This document shows, piece by piece, positions 15,760 through 24,350 of a stretch of DNA of 64,000 nt. This DNA comes from Nocardioides sp. SYSU D00038 (GTDB taxonomy: Bacteria; Actinomycetota; Actinomycetes; Propionibacteriales; Nocardioidaceae). The stretch lies in the NCBI RefSeq assembly GCF_016924665.1, contig NZ_JAFFJT010000014.1, positions 1-64,000 of the forward strand. The letters are read 5' to 3'. The translations under genes and the position numbers were made by a program. Under the pieces are notes generated by a model, which saw only the letters and a list, made by a program, of their open reading frames with translations, was not told the DNA's origin and did not search any database. Position 1 is the stretch's first letter, and every line of letters starts with the position of its first letter.

Positions 15760-17115
15760 TCAGTGGGCGAGGAAGACGTTCTTCTCCTCGGTGAACGCCA
15801 TCGGGGCGTCGGGGCCGAGCTCCCGGCCGAGGCCGGACTGCTTGTAGCCGCCGAACGGGGTCCAGTAGCGCACCGAGGAGTGGGAGTTGACGCTGAGGTT
15901 GCCGGCCTCGACCGCTCGGGCGACCCGCAGCCCGCGGCCGAGGTCGGAGGTGTAGATCGAGCCGGAGAGGCCGTACTCGGTGTCGTTGGCGAGCTCGACG
16001 GCGTGGGCCTCGTCGTCGAACGGCATCACCGCCACCACCGGCCCGAACACCTCCTCGCGCCAGATCCGCGCGGCGGGGTCGTCGACGGCCACCACGCTCG
16101 GCGGCACCCACCAGCCGGCCCCGTCGGGAGCCTGCCCGGCGATCGCCACCTCGACCTCGTCGAGGTAGCCGCGCACCCGGTCCCGCTGACCCGAGGAGAT
16201 CAGCGGGCCCATCTCGCTCGCCTCGTCGCTGGGGTCGAGCACCCGCAGCGCCTCGACGGCCGGGGCGAGGTGGGTCAGGAACTCGTCGTACGCCGAGCGC
16301 TCGACCAGGATCCGGGAGCGGGCGCAGCAGTCCTGGCCGGCGTTGTCGAAGACGGCGTACGGCGCGCTGGCGGCCGCCGCGGCCAGGTCGCTGTCGGCGA
16401 ACACGATGTTGGCGCTCTTGCCGCCGAGCTCCAGCGTCACCCGCTTCACCTGGTCGGCACAGCCGGCCATGATCCGCTTGCCCACGTCGGTGGAGCCGGT
16501 GAAGCAGACCTTGCGGACCAGGGGGTGGGTGACGAACCGCTCGCCGACGACCGAGCCCTTGCCCGGCAGGACGGTGAGCACGTGCTCGGGCAGCCCGGCC
16601 TCCAGCGCCAGCTCGCCGAGCCGGACCGCCGTGAGCGGGGTCAGCTCGGCGGGCTTGAGCACCACGGTGTTGCCGGCGGCCAGCGCGGGGGCGAACCCCC
16701 AACCGGCGATCGGCATCGGGAAGTTCCACGGCACGATCACGCCCACCACGCCGAGCGGCTCGTGGAAGGTGACGTCGGTGCCGCCGGCCACCGGGATCTG
16801 GCGGCCGAACAGCCGTTCCGGAGCGCCGGCGTAGTAGTTGAGGCAGTCGCGGACGTTGCCGGCCTCCCAGCGCGCGTTGCCCCAGGTGTGGCCGGCGTTG
16901 CGCACCTCCAGCTCGGCCAGCTCGTCGACGTGGGCGTCGACGACCGCGGCGAACCGGCGCAGCAGCGCGGCCCGGTCGCCGGGGGAGACCGCGCGCCAGG
17001 CGTGGAAGGCCTCATGGGCGGACGCGATCGCGGCGTCGGCCTGCTCGACCGTGGCGAGCGGCACGTCGGCGACCGGCTGCTCGGTCGCGGGGTTGACGAC
17101 GGTGAAGGTGTCCAT
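15760..17115 (-). CDS. NAD(P)-dependent aldehyde dehydrogenase (PuuC-like by context)
   Basis: 451 residues of the ALDH superfamily. It has PWNFPMPIAGWGFAPAL, the catalytic Glu in VTLELGGKSANIVF, the catalytic Cys in NAGQDCCARSRIL, and the Glu of EEVFGPVV. This is a little short for the family because the N-terminus starts directly at VNPATEQPV. It should oxidise an aldehyde to an acid. In a gamma-glutamyl route that would be the gamma-glutamylamino aldehyde made from the amine substrate. It lies 11 bases after the ligase stop and 43 bases before the SDR start, in one operon. Confidence 0.92.
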   Translation of the reverse strand: MDTFTVVNPATEQPVADVPLATVEQADAAIASAHEAFHAWRAVSPGDRAALLRRFAAVVDAHVDELAELEVRNAGHTWGNARWEAGNVRDCLNYYAGAPERLFGRQIPVAGGTDVTFHEPLGVVGVIVPWNFPMPIAGWGFAPALAAGNTVVLKPAELTPLTAVRLGELALEAGLPEHVLTVLPGKGSVVGERFVTHPLVRKVCFTGSTDVGKRIMAGCADQVKRVTLELGGKSANIVFADSDLAAAAASAPYAVFDNAGQDCCARSRILVERSAYDEFLTHLAPAVEALRVLDPSDEASEMGPLISSGQRDRVRGYLDEVEVAIAGQAPDGAGWWVPPSVVAVDDPAARIWREEVFGPVVAVMPFDDEAHAVELANDTEYGLSGSIYTSDLGRGLRVARAVEAGNLSVNSHSSVRYWTPFGGYKQSGLGRELGPDAPMAFTEEKNVFLAH

Positions 17116-17126
17116 GGGTGGTGCTC

Positions 17127-18527
17127 TCAGAGCCTTTCGAAGCCGCGGCGCAGCTCCCAGTCGGTGACGGTGGCGTTGTAGGCGGCGAGCTCGACGTCGG
17201 CCATGTTGACGTAGTGGTCGACGACCTCGTCGCCCAGCGCGGCGCGGGCCACGGCCGAGGCCGCGAACCGCTCGCGCGCGGCCCCCAGGGTCTGCGGGAC
17301 CCGGGGGCGGTCGGAGGTGTAGGCGTTGCCGACGAGCTCGTCCTCGAGCTCCAGCCCGCTCTCGATGCCGTGCAGCCCGCCGACGAGCATGGCGGCGATC
17401 GCGAGGTAGGGGTTGACGTCGGCGCCCGGCAGCCGGTTCTCCATCCGGGCGCCGGCGCCGTGGCCGACCAGCCGGAGGGCGCAGGTGCGGTTGTCGAGAC
17501 CCCAGGCGATCGCGGTCGGCGCGAACGAGCCGTCGGCGAACCGCTTGTAGGAGTTGACGTTCGGCGCGTAGAGCAGGGTGAAGTCCGCGGCGGTGGCGAG
17601 CACACCGGCCACGAACTGGTCGTAGAGCGGGGTGCGTGCCCCGGACTCCTCGTCCCAGAACACCAGCTCGCCGTCGGTGCCGCGCAGCGAGAGGTGGATG
17701 TGGCACGAGCTGCCCTCGCGCTGGTCGTACTTCGCCATGAAGGTGATCGCCTTGCCCTGCTGGGCCGCGATCTCCTTGGCGGCGGTCTTGTAGACGACGT
17801 GGTTGTCGGCGGTGGTGAGGGCGTCGGCGTAGAGGAAGCCGATCTCGTGCTGCCCGAAGTTGCACTCGCCCTTGGCACCCTCGACGTCGAGCCCGGCGTC
17901 GTACATGGTGTTGCGGATCGCCCGGAGCAGCGGCTCCACGCGCGTGGTCCCGAGGATCGAGTAGTCGACGTTGTACTGGTTGACCGGCACCAGGTCGCGC
18001 CAGCGCGCGTCGTGGGCAGCCTCGTAGGTGGTGTCGAACGCGATGAACTCCAGCTCGGTGCCGGCCAGCGCCACCCAGCCGTGCTCGGCGCACCGGCCGA
18101 GCTGGCGCTGCAGGATGCTGCGCGGCGACTGCGCCACCGGGGTGTGGTCGGGCCAGACCAGGTCGCACTGCACCATCGCGGTCGCCGGCAGGTGGGTCAG
18201 CAGCCGGATCGTGCGCTCGTCCAGCACGAACTCCATGTCGCCGTACCCGCGCTCCCACGACGAGATCGCGTAGCCGTCGACGGTATTCATGTCGACGTCG
18301 ACCGCGAGCAGGTAGTTGCAGCCCTCGGTGCCGTGGTCGACGACGTGGTCGACGAAGTAGCGACCGTGCAGGCGCTTGCCCTGCAGGCGACCCTGCATGT
18401 CGGTGAAGGCCACGACGACTGTGTCGACCGCGCCGTCCTCGATCCTCCGGACCAGATCGGCCATCGAGAGGTGCCGGTCGTTGCGCAGGTCCACGTGCAG
18501 GGGGTCGGCCACGGGCGTCTCCTTCAT
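17127..18527 (-). CDS. Glutamine-synthetase-like gamma-glutamyl-amine ligase (GlnA4/PuuA type)
   Basis: 466 residues of the glutamine synthetase superfamily. ATP- and metal-binding motifs are visible: GTELEFIAF, EGSSCHIHLSL, NSYKRFADGSFAPTAIAW and RMENRLPGADVNPY. Divergence from housekeeping GlnA and the operon partners (aldehyde dehydrogenase, PuuD-type hydrolase, APC permease) argue for ligation of glutamate to an organic amine rather than ammonia assimilation. In Streptomyces, homologues are known to glutamylate polyamines and ethanolamine. ATG at 18527 overlaps the regulator's TGA (ATGA), so the two are coupled, which decides this start over the GTG at 18512. The specific amine is inferred, not shown. 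Confidence 0.9.
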   Translation of the reverse strand: MKETPVADPLHVDLRNDRHLSMADLVRRIEDGAVDTVVVAFTDMQGRLQGKRLHGRYFVDHVVDHGTEGCNYLLAVDVDMNTVDGYAISSWERGYGDMEFVLDERTIRLLTHLPATAMVQCDLVWPDHTPVAQSPRSILQRQLGRCAEHGWVALAGTELEFIAFDTTYEAAHDARWRDLVPVNQYNVDYSILGTTRVEPLLRAIRNTMYDAGLDVEGAKGECNFGQHEIGFLYADALTTADNHVVYKTAAKEIAAQQGKAITFMAKYDQREGSSCHIHLSLRGTDGELVFWDEESGARTPLYDQFVAGVLATAADFTLLYAPNVNSYKRFADGSFAPTAIAWGLDNRTCALRLVGHGAGARMENRLPGADVNPYLAIAAMLVGGLHGIESGLELEDELVGNAYTSDRPRVPQTLGAARERFAASAVARAALGDEVVDHYVNMADVELAAYNATVTDWELRRGFERL

Positions 18528-19255
18528 CCCACGAGCCCGCGCAGCAGCGCGGCCGTGTCGTCGCAGTGCTCCGCCATCGCCCGGCGGGCGTGGTCGGGCT
18601 TGCCGGCCAGGACCGCCCGGGCGACCCGGGCGTGCTGGCGGTCGGAGTGGGCGATGTTGGTGTCGAGCACCGGGATCGCCAGCAGCATCTCGTGCAGCAC
18701 CGACTGCACCTGGGTGACCGCCTCGACCGTGCGCGGCGAGTCGGTGAGCGCGGCGACGGTGAGGTGGAAGCGCGAGTCGGCCTGCCGGTGCTCGGCGGGC
18801 CGGCGCGCCGCCTCCACCTCGGCCAGCGCCTGCTCGAGCTGTATCCGCCGGTCCGCCGGCAGCCGCCGCGACGCGGCGAGGTGGGCGGCGCCGGGCTCGA
18901 CGATGCGCCGGTAGTCGAGGGCGTCGAGCCAGTCGCGACGCCGGGCAGCGGTGGTCCGCGCGGCGGCGCGGCCCGAGGGCGTCGAGGGCTTGAGCGTGAC
19001 CACGGTGCCGCCGCCGCGACCGCGGGTGGTCTCGACCAGCCCCGCCTCGCGCAGCGCCGCCATCGCCTCGCGCAACGTCGCCCGAGAGACCCCCAGGCGC
19101 GCGGCCAGGTCGCGCTCCGGGGGCAGCGTCGACCCGCGCGGGTAGACGCCCAGCCGGATCGCGGTGGCCAGCTGCTCCACGCACGCCTCGAACGCGTGGT
19201 GACCCCGGACCGGACGCAGCACCGCCTCGGGCAGGTGCTCGGGGGTCGCGGTCAT
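18524..19255 (-). CDS. FadR-subfamily GntR transcriptional regulator
   Basis: 243 residues: an N-terminal winged helix (about 15-85), with the GntR signature LPPERDLAARLGVSRATLREAMAAL split over its two helices, followed by an all-helical FCD effector domain with a possible metal site (Asp/His residues in RRIVEPGAAHLAA, SRFHLTVAAL and DTNIAHSDRQHA). It is the first gene of the leftward operon and faces the permease operon, so it is the obvious regulator of both. FCD proteins commonly repress until a pathway acid or amine binds. A full -35/-10 promoter with almost no leader precedes it. Confidence 0.92.
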   Translation of the reverse strand: MTATPEHLPEAVLRPVRGHHAFEACVEQLATAIRLGVYPRGSTLPPERDLAARLGVSRATLREAMAALREAGLVETTRGRGGGTVVTLKPSTPSGRAAARTTAARRRDWLDALDYRRIVEPGAAHLAASRRLPADRRIQLEQALAEVEAARRPAEHRQADSRFHLTVAALTDSPRTVEAVTQVQSVLHEMLLAIPVLDTNIAHSDRQHARVARAVLAGKPDHARRAMAEHCDDTAALLRGLVG

Positions 19256-19261
19256 GGCGCA

Positions 19262-19290
19262 ATCCTGTGGTCGGGGTCGGGGGGCGTCAA
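19262..19290 (-). promoter_or_regulatory. Promoter of the gntR-ligase operon (TTGACG-17-CAGGAT)
   Basis: On the minus strand TTGACG (19285-19290) and CAGGAT (19262-19267) are 17 nt apart. The -10 ends 6 nt before the ATG at 19255, giving a leaderless message. Confidence 0.6.
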
Positions 19291-19301
19291 CGGGACCCGA
19301 C

Positions 19302-19345
19302 GGTAAAGGTCGGAGTTCATACCAATTTTACGGCGACCTGTTTAC
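19302..19345. promoter_or_regulatory. Candidate operator: imperfect inverted repeat between divergent promoters
   Basis: GGTAAAGGTCG (19302-19312) and CGACCTGTTTAC (19334-19345) are imperfect inverted arms. They lie between the two promoters and overlap the -35 of the permease operon. This is a reasonable site for the adjacent FadR-type regulator, but it is not a clean match to a known operator. Confidence 0.4.
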
Positions 19346-19370
19346 ACCCTCCGGCGCCCGGGTCTAGGTT
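19341..19370 (+). promoter_or_regulatory. Promoter of the permease operon (TTTACA-18-TAGGTT)
   Basis: TTTACA (19341-19346) and TAGGTT (19365-19370) are 18 nt apart, leaving a leader of about 32 nt that contains GAGAGG before the ATG at 19410. Confidence 0.55.
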
Positions 19371-19409
19371 CCCGTTCACGATTGCACGATCGTCTCCGAG
19401 AGGTTGTCC

Positions 19410-20996
19410 ATGACAGACCAGATCCACAACGACGACGAAGCACTCCTCGCCAAGCTCGGGTACAAGCAGGAGCTGAACCGCACGTGGTCCAGCTTCTCCA
19501 ACTTCGCCATCTCGTTCTCGATCATCTCGATCCTGGCTGGCTGCTTCACGACCTTCGGTCAGGCGTGGAGCAACGGCGGACCGATTGCCATCTCGTGGGG
19601 CTGGCCGATCATCTCGCTCTTCATCCTGATCATCGGCTTCACGATGTCGGAGCTGGTGTCGGCATACCCGACGTCCGGGGGCATCTACTGGTGGTCGGCC
19701 AAGCTGGGTGGGCCCGCCGCCGGGTTCTTCACCGGCTGGCTGAACCTCATCGGCCTGATCGCGGTGACGGCATCGGTCGCGTACGGCGCGGCCAACTTCG
19801 TCGACATCTTCTTCAGTCTGCTGAGCGACGAGTGGGCAGCCAACTACAGCCTGCAGCGGGTGTTCCTCGTGTTCGTCGTGATCCTGGCGTTGGCCGCGCT
19901 GGCCAACATCTTCTCCAGCCACCTGCTGGCGATCATCAACAACATCTCTGTCTGGTGGCACGTGGCGGGAGCCGCGATCATCATCGCGCTGCTGATCGTC
20001 GTCCCCGACGACCACCAGAGCCTGGGTTGGGTGTTCAGCGAGCGGATCAACAACTCCGGCTACGACGACGGGGCCAGCAGCGGCCTGATGTTCTGGTTCC
20101 TGGTGCTACCGCTCGGCTTCCTGCTGACCCAGTACACGATCACCGGCTTCGATGCCTCCGCCCACCTCTCGGAGGAGACCGACGCCGCATCCAGCTCGGC
20201 CGCCAAGGGGATCTGGCGCTCGATCTTCTACTCGGCCGTCGGTGGCTGGATCCTGCTCCTGGCGCTGCTCTTCGCCGTCCAGGACCCCCAGGCGGTGACC
20301 GACGGCATCAACGTCGGCGCCTACGGCTCCAACGTCATCCTCGACCAGGCGCTCGGCGATGCCACGCACACGATCGTCATCGCCATCTCCGCCTTCGGAC
20401 AGCTGTTCTGCACGACGGCCTGCCTGACCAGCGCCTCCCGGATGACGTTCGCGTTCAGCAGGGACGGAGCGATCCCGGGGTCGGGTCTGTGGTCGAAGGT
20501 CAACCGCAAGAGGGTGCCGGTCAACGCGGTCCTCTTCGTCACCGTCATCGCCGCCCTCATCACCCTTCCGGCGCTGATCGAGGTCAACTTCGGCACCGAG
20601 GAGGCGCCGATCATCCTGCCGACGGCGTTCTACGCCGTCGTGTCGGTCGCCGTCATCGGTCTGTACTCGTCGTTCGCCATCCCGATCTGGCTGCGCTGGC
20701 GCAAGGGCGACGACTTCGAGGCCGGCAGCTGGACCAACGGTGCGAAGTACAAGTGGATGAACCTGGTCGCCGTCGTCGAGATCGTCATCATCTCGATCTA
20801 CTTCATCCTGCCGCTCTACCCGTCGGGCTGGATCACCAGCGACGACTTCGAGTGGAAGTTCGTCAACTACGCACCGATCCTCACCGGCGGCACCATCATC
20901 CTGGTGGCGCTCTGGTGGCACCTGTCGGCCAAGAAGTGGTTCACCGGACCAAAGCACACCATCGACCGCGCAGTCATCGACGCCTTCGACGACTGA
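19410..20996 (+). CDS. APC-superfamily amino acid/amine permease
   Basis: 528 residues with about 12 membrane helices. The N-terminal segment NFAISFSIISILAGCFTTFG, then GPIAISWGWP and SAYPTSGGIYWW, match the first transmembrane helices of APC permeases of the amine/choline (GabP-like, eukaryotic-type) branch. ATG at 19410 has GAGAGG six bases upstream and is preferred to the TTG at 19404. It heads a rightward operon with a kinase-like gene and a dimethylglycine-dehydrogenase-like gene, and is divergent from the ligase operon. It therefore probably imports the amine that the island degrades. Its sequence is slightly richer in A/T than that of its neighbours. Confidence 0.9.
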   Translation: MTDQIHNDDEALLAKLGYKQELNRTWSSFSNFAISFSIISILAGCFTTFGQAWSNGGPIAISWGWPIISLFILIIGFTMSELVSAYPTSGGIYWWSAKLGGPAAGFFTGWLNLIGLIAVTASVAYGAANFVDIFFSLLSDEWAANYSLQRVFLVFVVILALAALANIFSSHLLAIINNISVWWHVAGAAIIIALLIVVPDDHQSLGWVFSERINNSGYDDGASSGLMFWFLVLPLGFLLTQYTITGFDASAHLSEETDAASSSAAKGIWRSIFYSAVGGWILLLALLFAVQDPQAVTDGINVGAYGSNVILDQALGDATHTIVIAISAFGQLFCTTACLTSASRMTFAFSRDGAIPGSGLWSKVNRKRVPVNAVLFVTVIAALITLPALIEVNFGTEEAPIILPTAFYAVVSVAVIGLYSSFAIPIWLRWRKGDDFEAGSWTNGAKYKWMNLVAVVEIVIISIYFILPLYPSGWITSDDFEWKFVNYAPILTGGTIILVALWWHLSAKKWFTGPKHTIDRAVIDAFDD

Positions 20997-21923
20997 GTGA
21001 TCGCCAGCCCAGCCGCCCTGGACCGCCTCGCCTGCCTGGCGGGGCGGTCCTGGCGCGTCGCCGAGCTGCCTGGCGGCCTGACCAACCACAACCTCCGGGT
21101 CACCACGACCGACACGGGTGAGCCGCTCGACGTGGTGGTGCGGTGCTCGCAGGGCGACGCCGGGCTGCTCGGCATCGACCGCGACGCCGAGCACCTCAAC
21201 ACGGCCACCGCGGCAGCCGCGGGGGTGGGCGCGGAGGTGGTCGAGTACCGGCCCGAGCTCGGCATGCTGGTGATCACCTACCTCGGCGGCCGCGCCCTCA
21301 CGAACGCCGACTTCGCCGACCCCGCCGTGCTGGCCCGCGCAGCCGACGCCTGCCGGCGGCTGCACGCCGGGCCGTCGTTCGTGGGCCGGTTCGACATGTT
21401 CGAGCGCCAGGCGTCGTACCTCGCCACGGTGCGCGAGCGCGGCTTCGCCCTGCCCGCGACGTACGACGACCACGCCGACCGCTGGGAGCAGGTACGGCGG
21501 GCGCTCGGTGCCGCGCCCCGGCCGAGCGTGCCCTGCAACAACGACCTGCTGGCCGCCAACTTCATCGACGACGCCGGCTGGCACGGGGAGGGCCGGGTCT
21601 GGCTGATCGACTACGAGTACTCCGGCAACAACGACGCCTGCTTCGAGCTCGGCAACACCGCCACTGAGTGCGACTTCGACGGCGACCGGGTCGAGGCCTG
21701 GGTCGAGGCCTACTTCGGCAGCCCGTCCCGCGCCGACCTGGCCCGGGTGCGGCTCGGCGCGCTGTGCAGCGAGTACGGCTGGTCGCTGTGGGGCTTCATC
21801 CAGGCCGCCACCAGCCCGCTCGACTTCGACTTCCACGCCTGGGGGAGCGAGCGGTTCGAGAAGGCCGAGGCGACGTTCCGGGGGCCGGCCTTCCCCCGCC
21901 TGCTCGAGGAGGTCGTCGGATGA
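20997..21923 (+). CDS. Choline/ethanolamine-kinase-like phosphotransferase (APH fold)
   Basis: 308 residues with the aminoglycoside phosphotransferase/choline kinase fold. The catalytic loop reads PCNNDLLAANFI and the metal-binding segment LIDYEYSGNNDACFELGN. Both match choline kinase motifs (the HNDLxxxN loop and IDYEY), except that the usual His before the catalytic Asp region is Asn. A glycine-rich nucleotide loop is visible as ELPGGLTNHNLRV. The GTG start follows the permease stop directly and the stop overlaps the next ATG (ATGA), so it is cotranslated with both. Whether it phosphorylates an amino-alcohol or has lost activity is open. Confidence 0.82.
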   Translation: MIASPAALDRLACLAGRSWRVAELPGGLTNHNLRVTTTDTGEPLDVVVRCSQGDAGLLGIDRDAEHLNTATAAAAGVGAEVVEYRPELGMLVITYLGGRALTNADFADPAVLARAADACRRLHAGPSFVGRFDMFERQASYLATVRERGFALPATYDDHADRWEQVRRALGAAPRPSVPCNNDLLAANFIDDAGWHGEGRVWLIDYEYSGNNDACFELGNTATECDFDGDRVEAWVEAYFGSPSRADLARVRLGALCSEYGWSLWGFIQAATSPLDFDFHAWGSERFEKAEATFRGPAFPRLLEEVVG

Positions 21924-24340
21924 CCGGGCTGCCGCAGCGGGCCCGGGTGGTGGTCGTCGGCGGTGGCGTCGTCGGCTGCTCGGTGGCCTACCACCTCACC
22001 CGGCTCGGGTGGACCGACGTGCTGCTGCTCGAACAGGGCCGGCTCTCCTCCGGCACCACCTGGCACGCCGCCGGGCTGGTCGGGCCGCTGCGGGCCTCCG
22101 AGAGCGGCACCCGGCTGGTGCAGTACTCCGCGGAGCTCTACACCGCGCTGGAGGAGGAGACCGGGCTCGCCACCGGCTACCGCAACGTCGGCGGGGTGAT
22201 CGTGGCACGCACCGAGGACCGGATGGTGCAGCTGCGGCGCACGGCGGCCAACGCCGCGGCGTACGACATGGACTGCGAGCTGATCGGGCCGGAGCGGGCC
22301 CGCGAGCTGTGGCCGCCGATGCAGGTCGACGACGTGCTCGGCGCGATCTGGCTCCCCGGCGACGGCAAGGTCAACCCCACCGACGTCACCCAGTCGCTGG
22401 CCAAGGGGGCCCGCCAGCGCGGCGCCCGGATCGTCGAGAAGGTCCAGGTCACGGCCTTCGACGTCACCGAGACCGCCGCGGGGCGGCGGGTGACGGGCGT
22501 GCGCACCGACCGTGGCGACGTCGAGGCCGAGGTCGTCGTCAACTGCGCCGGTCAGTGGGCCAAGGCGCTCGGCGACCTGGTCGGCGTACCCGTGCCGCTG
22601 CACTCGGCCGAGCACTTCTACGTCGTCACCGAGGAGGTCGAGGGCACCCACCCCGACCTGCCGATCATGCGCGACCCCGACGGGTGGACCTACTTCAAGG
22701 AGGAGGTGGGCGGCCTGGTCGTGGGTGGCTTCGAGCCGGAGGCCAAGCCCTGGCGCTCGCCCGACGACCTGCCCCACCCCTTCGAGTTCCAGCTGCTCGA
22801 GGAGGACTGGGAGCACTTCTCGGTGCTCATGGACGAGGCGCTGGTGCGGGTGCCGGCACTGGAGCACACCGGGATCCGGAAGTTCTACAACGGCCCCGAG
22901 TCGTTCACCCCCGACAACCAGTTCCTTCTCGGCGAGGCGCCCGGCCTGGCCGGCTTCTTCGTGGGAGCCGGGTTCAACTCCGTCGGCATCGCCTCGGCCG
23001 GCGGGGCCGGGCGGGCGCTGGCCGAGTGGATCGTGGCGGGGGAGCCGCAGGACGACCTGGTCGGCGTCGACCTGCGCCGGTTCGCGTCGTTCCACGCCGA
23101 CAACGCCTGGCTGCGCTCGCGGGTCTCGGAGGTGCTGGGGCTGCACTACGCCGTCCCCTGGCCCAACCGCGAGCTCGAGTCGGGGCGTCCGCAGCGCACC
23201 TCGCCGGTGCACGACCGCCTCGCCGCCCGGGGTGCGGTCTTCGGCACCCGGATGGGCTGGGAGCGGCCCAACGTCTTCGCGCCGACCCCGGCCGAGGCTC
23301 GGCTGGACTACGCGTGGGGCCGCCCGTCGTGGCTGCCGTGGTCGGTGCGGGAGCAGGAGGCGTGCCGCGGCGACGTGGCGGTCTTCGACCAGACCTCGTT
23401 CTCCAAGTACGTGGTCGCGGGCGCCGACGCGCTCGCCGGCCTCCAGCGGGTCTGCGCGGCCGACGTCGACGTGCCTGTCGACCACTGCGTCTACACGCCG
23501 TTCCTCAACAGCCGGGGCACCTACGAGGCCGACCTCACCGTCACCCGCACCGGCACCGACTCGTTCCTGCTGGTCTCGAGCTCGGCCACGACCGTGCGCG
23601 ACCTCGACTGGCTCACCCGCCACGGCGTCGCGGCCAGCGACGTCACCGACGAGCACGCCGTGCTCGGCGTGATGGGGCCCCGCTCGCGTGCGCTGCTGTC
23701 GGGGCTCTCCGACGACGACTGGGGCGAGGAGGAGTTCCCGTTCGCGACCAGCCGTGAGGTGGCCGTGGCCGGTGTCCGGTTGCGGGCGACCCGGATGACC
23801 TACGTCGGCGAGCTCGGCTGGGAGCTGATGGTGCCGGTCGCGGGGGCCGGGGAGGTGCTCGACGCCCTCTCGGCGGGCGGGGCCGCCGACGCCGGCTACT
23901 ACACGATCGACTCGCTGCGTCTCGAGAAGGGCTACCGCGCCTTCGGCCGCGAGCTCACGCCCGACGTGACCCCGGTCGAGGCCGGGCTGGTCTTCGCGAC
24001 CGCGCTCAAGGGCGACAAGGACTTCCTCGGCCGGGCCGCGCTCGAGGCGCGGCGGACCGAGCTGGCCGCGGGCGGCCCGCGCCGGCGGCTGGTGTCGTGG
24101 GTGGCGAGCGACCCGGAGGTGATGCTGTGGGGCGGTGAGCTGCTGCTGCGCGACGGCGATCCTGCCGGCCAGGTCACCAGCGCCGCGTGGGGCGCCGCCG
24201 TCGGCGCCTCGGTCGGGCTGGCCTGGTACCGCGCGCCCGGCCCCGTCACCGCCGCCGACCTCGCCCGCGGCGGCTTCCAGGTCGACGTGGCCGGCGCGCT
24301 GGTCGACGTACGCGTGACGCTGAAGGCGCCGCTGGTCTGA
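21920..24340 (+). CDS. Dimethylglycine/sarcosine dehydrogenase-like flavoprotein with GcvT domain
   Basis: 806 residues in two parts. Residues 1-390 form a DAO-type FAD domain starting [18 protein letters not shown]. His49 in GTTWHAAGL matches the histidine that binds FAD covalently in dimethylglycine dehydrogenase. From about residue 430 there is a GcvT/aminomethyltransferase domain (RMGWERPNVFAP, FDQTSFSKYVVAG, YVGELGWELMVP, KGYRAFGRELTPDVTPVEAG). Such fusions oxidatively demethylate N-methyl amino acids and pass the one-carbon unit to tetrahydrofolate. Its stop is followed by an 80-nt hairpin. In this island it would act on N-methylglycines derived from choline or methylated ethanolamines (inference). 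Confidence 0.9.
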   Translation: MTGLPQRARVVVVGGGVVGCSVAYHLTRLGWTDVLLLEQGRLSSGTTWHAAGLVGPLRASESGTRLVQYSAELYTALEEETGLATGYRNVGGVIVARTEDRMVQLRRTAANAAAYDMDCELIGPERARELWPPMQVDDVLGAIWLPGDGKVNPTDVTQSLAKGARQRGARIVEKVQVTAFDVTETAAGRRVTGVRTDRGDVEAEVVVNCAGQWAKALGDLVGVPVPLHSAEHFYVVTEEVEGTHPDLPIMRDPDGWTYFKEEVGGLVVGGFEPEAKPWRSPDDLPHPFEFQLLEEDWEHFSVLMDEALVRVPALEHTGIRKFYNGPESFTPDNQFLLGEAPGLAGFFVGAGFNSVGIASAGGAGRALAEWIVAGEPQDDLVGVDLRRFASFHADNAWLRSRVSEVLGLHYAVPWPNRELESGRPQRTSPVHDRLAARGAVFGTRMGWERPNVFAPTPAEARLDYAWGRPSWLPWSVREQEACRGDVAVFDQTSFSKYVVAGADALAGLQRVCAADVDVPVDHCVYTPFLNSRGTYEADLTVTRTGTDSFLLVSSSATTVRDLDWLTRHGVAASDVTDEHAVLGVMGPRSRALLSGLSDDDWGEEEFPFATSREVAVAGVRLRATRMTYVGELGWELMVPVAGAGEVLDALSAGGAADAGYYTIDSLRLEKGYRAFGRELTPDVTPVEAGLVFATALKGDKDFLGRAALEARRTELAAGGPRRRLVSWVASDPEVMLWGGELLLRDGDPAGQVTSAAWGAAVGASVGLAWYRAPGPVTAADLARGGFQVDVAGALVDVRVTLKAPLV

Positions 24341-24350
24341 GCGCCGCCTG

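Noticed and set aside
19410..20996. Recent horizontal transfer of the APC permease
   Set aside because: It looks slightly richer in A/T than its neighbours, but membrane proteins often differ in composition, there are no mobile-element genes or flanking repeats, and it fits its operon.
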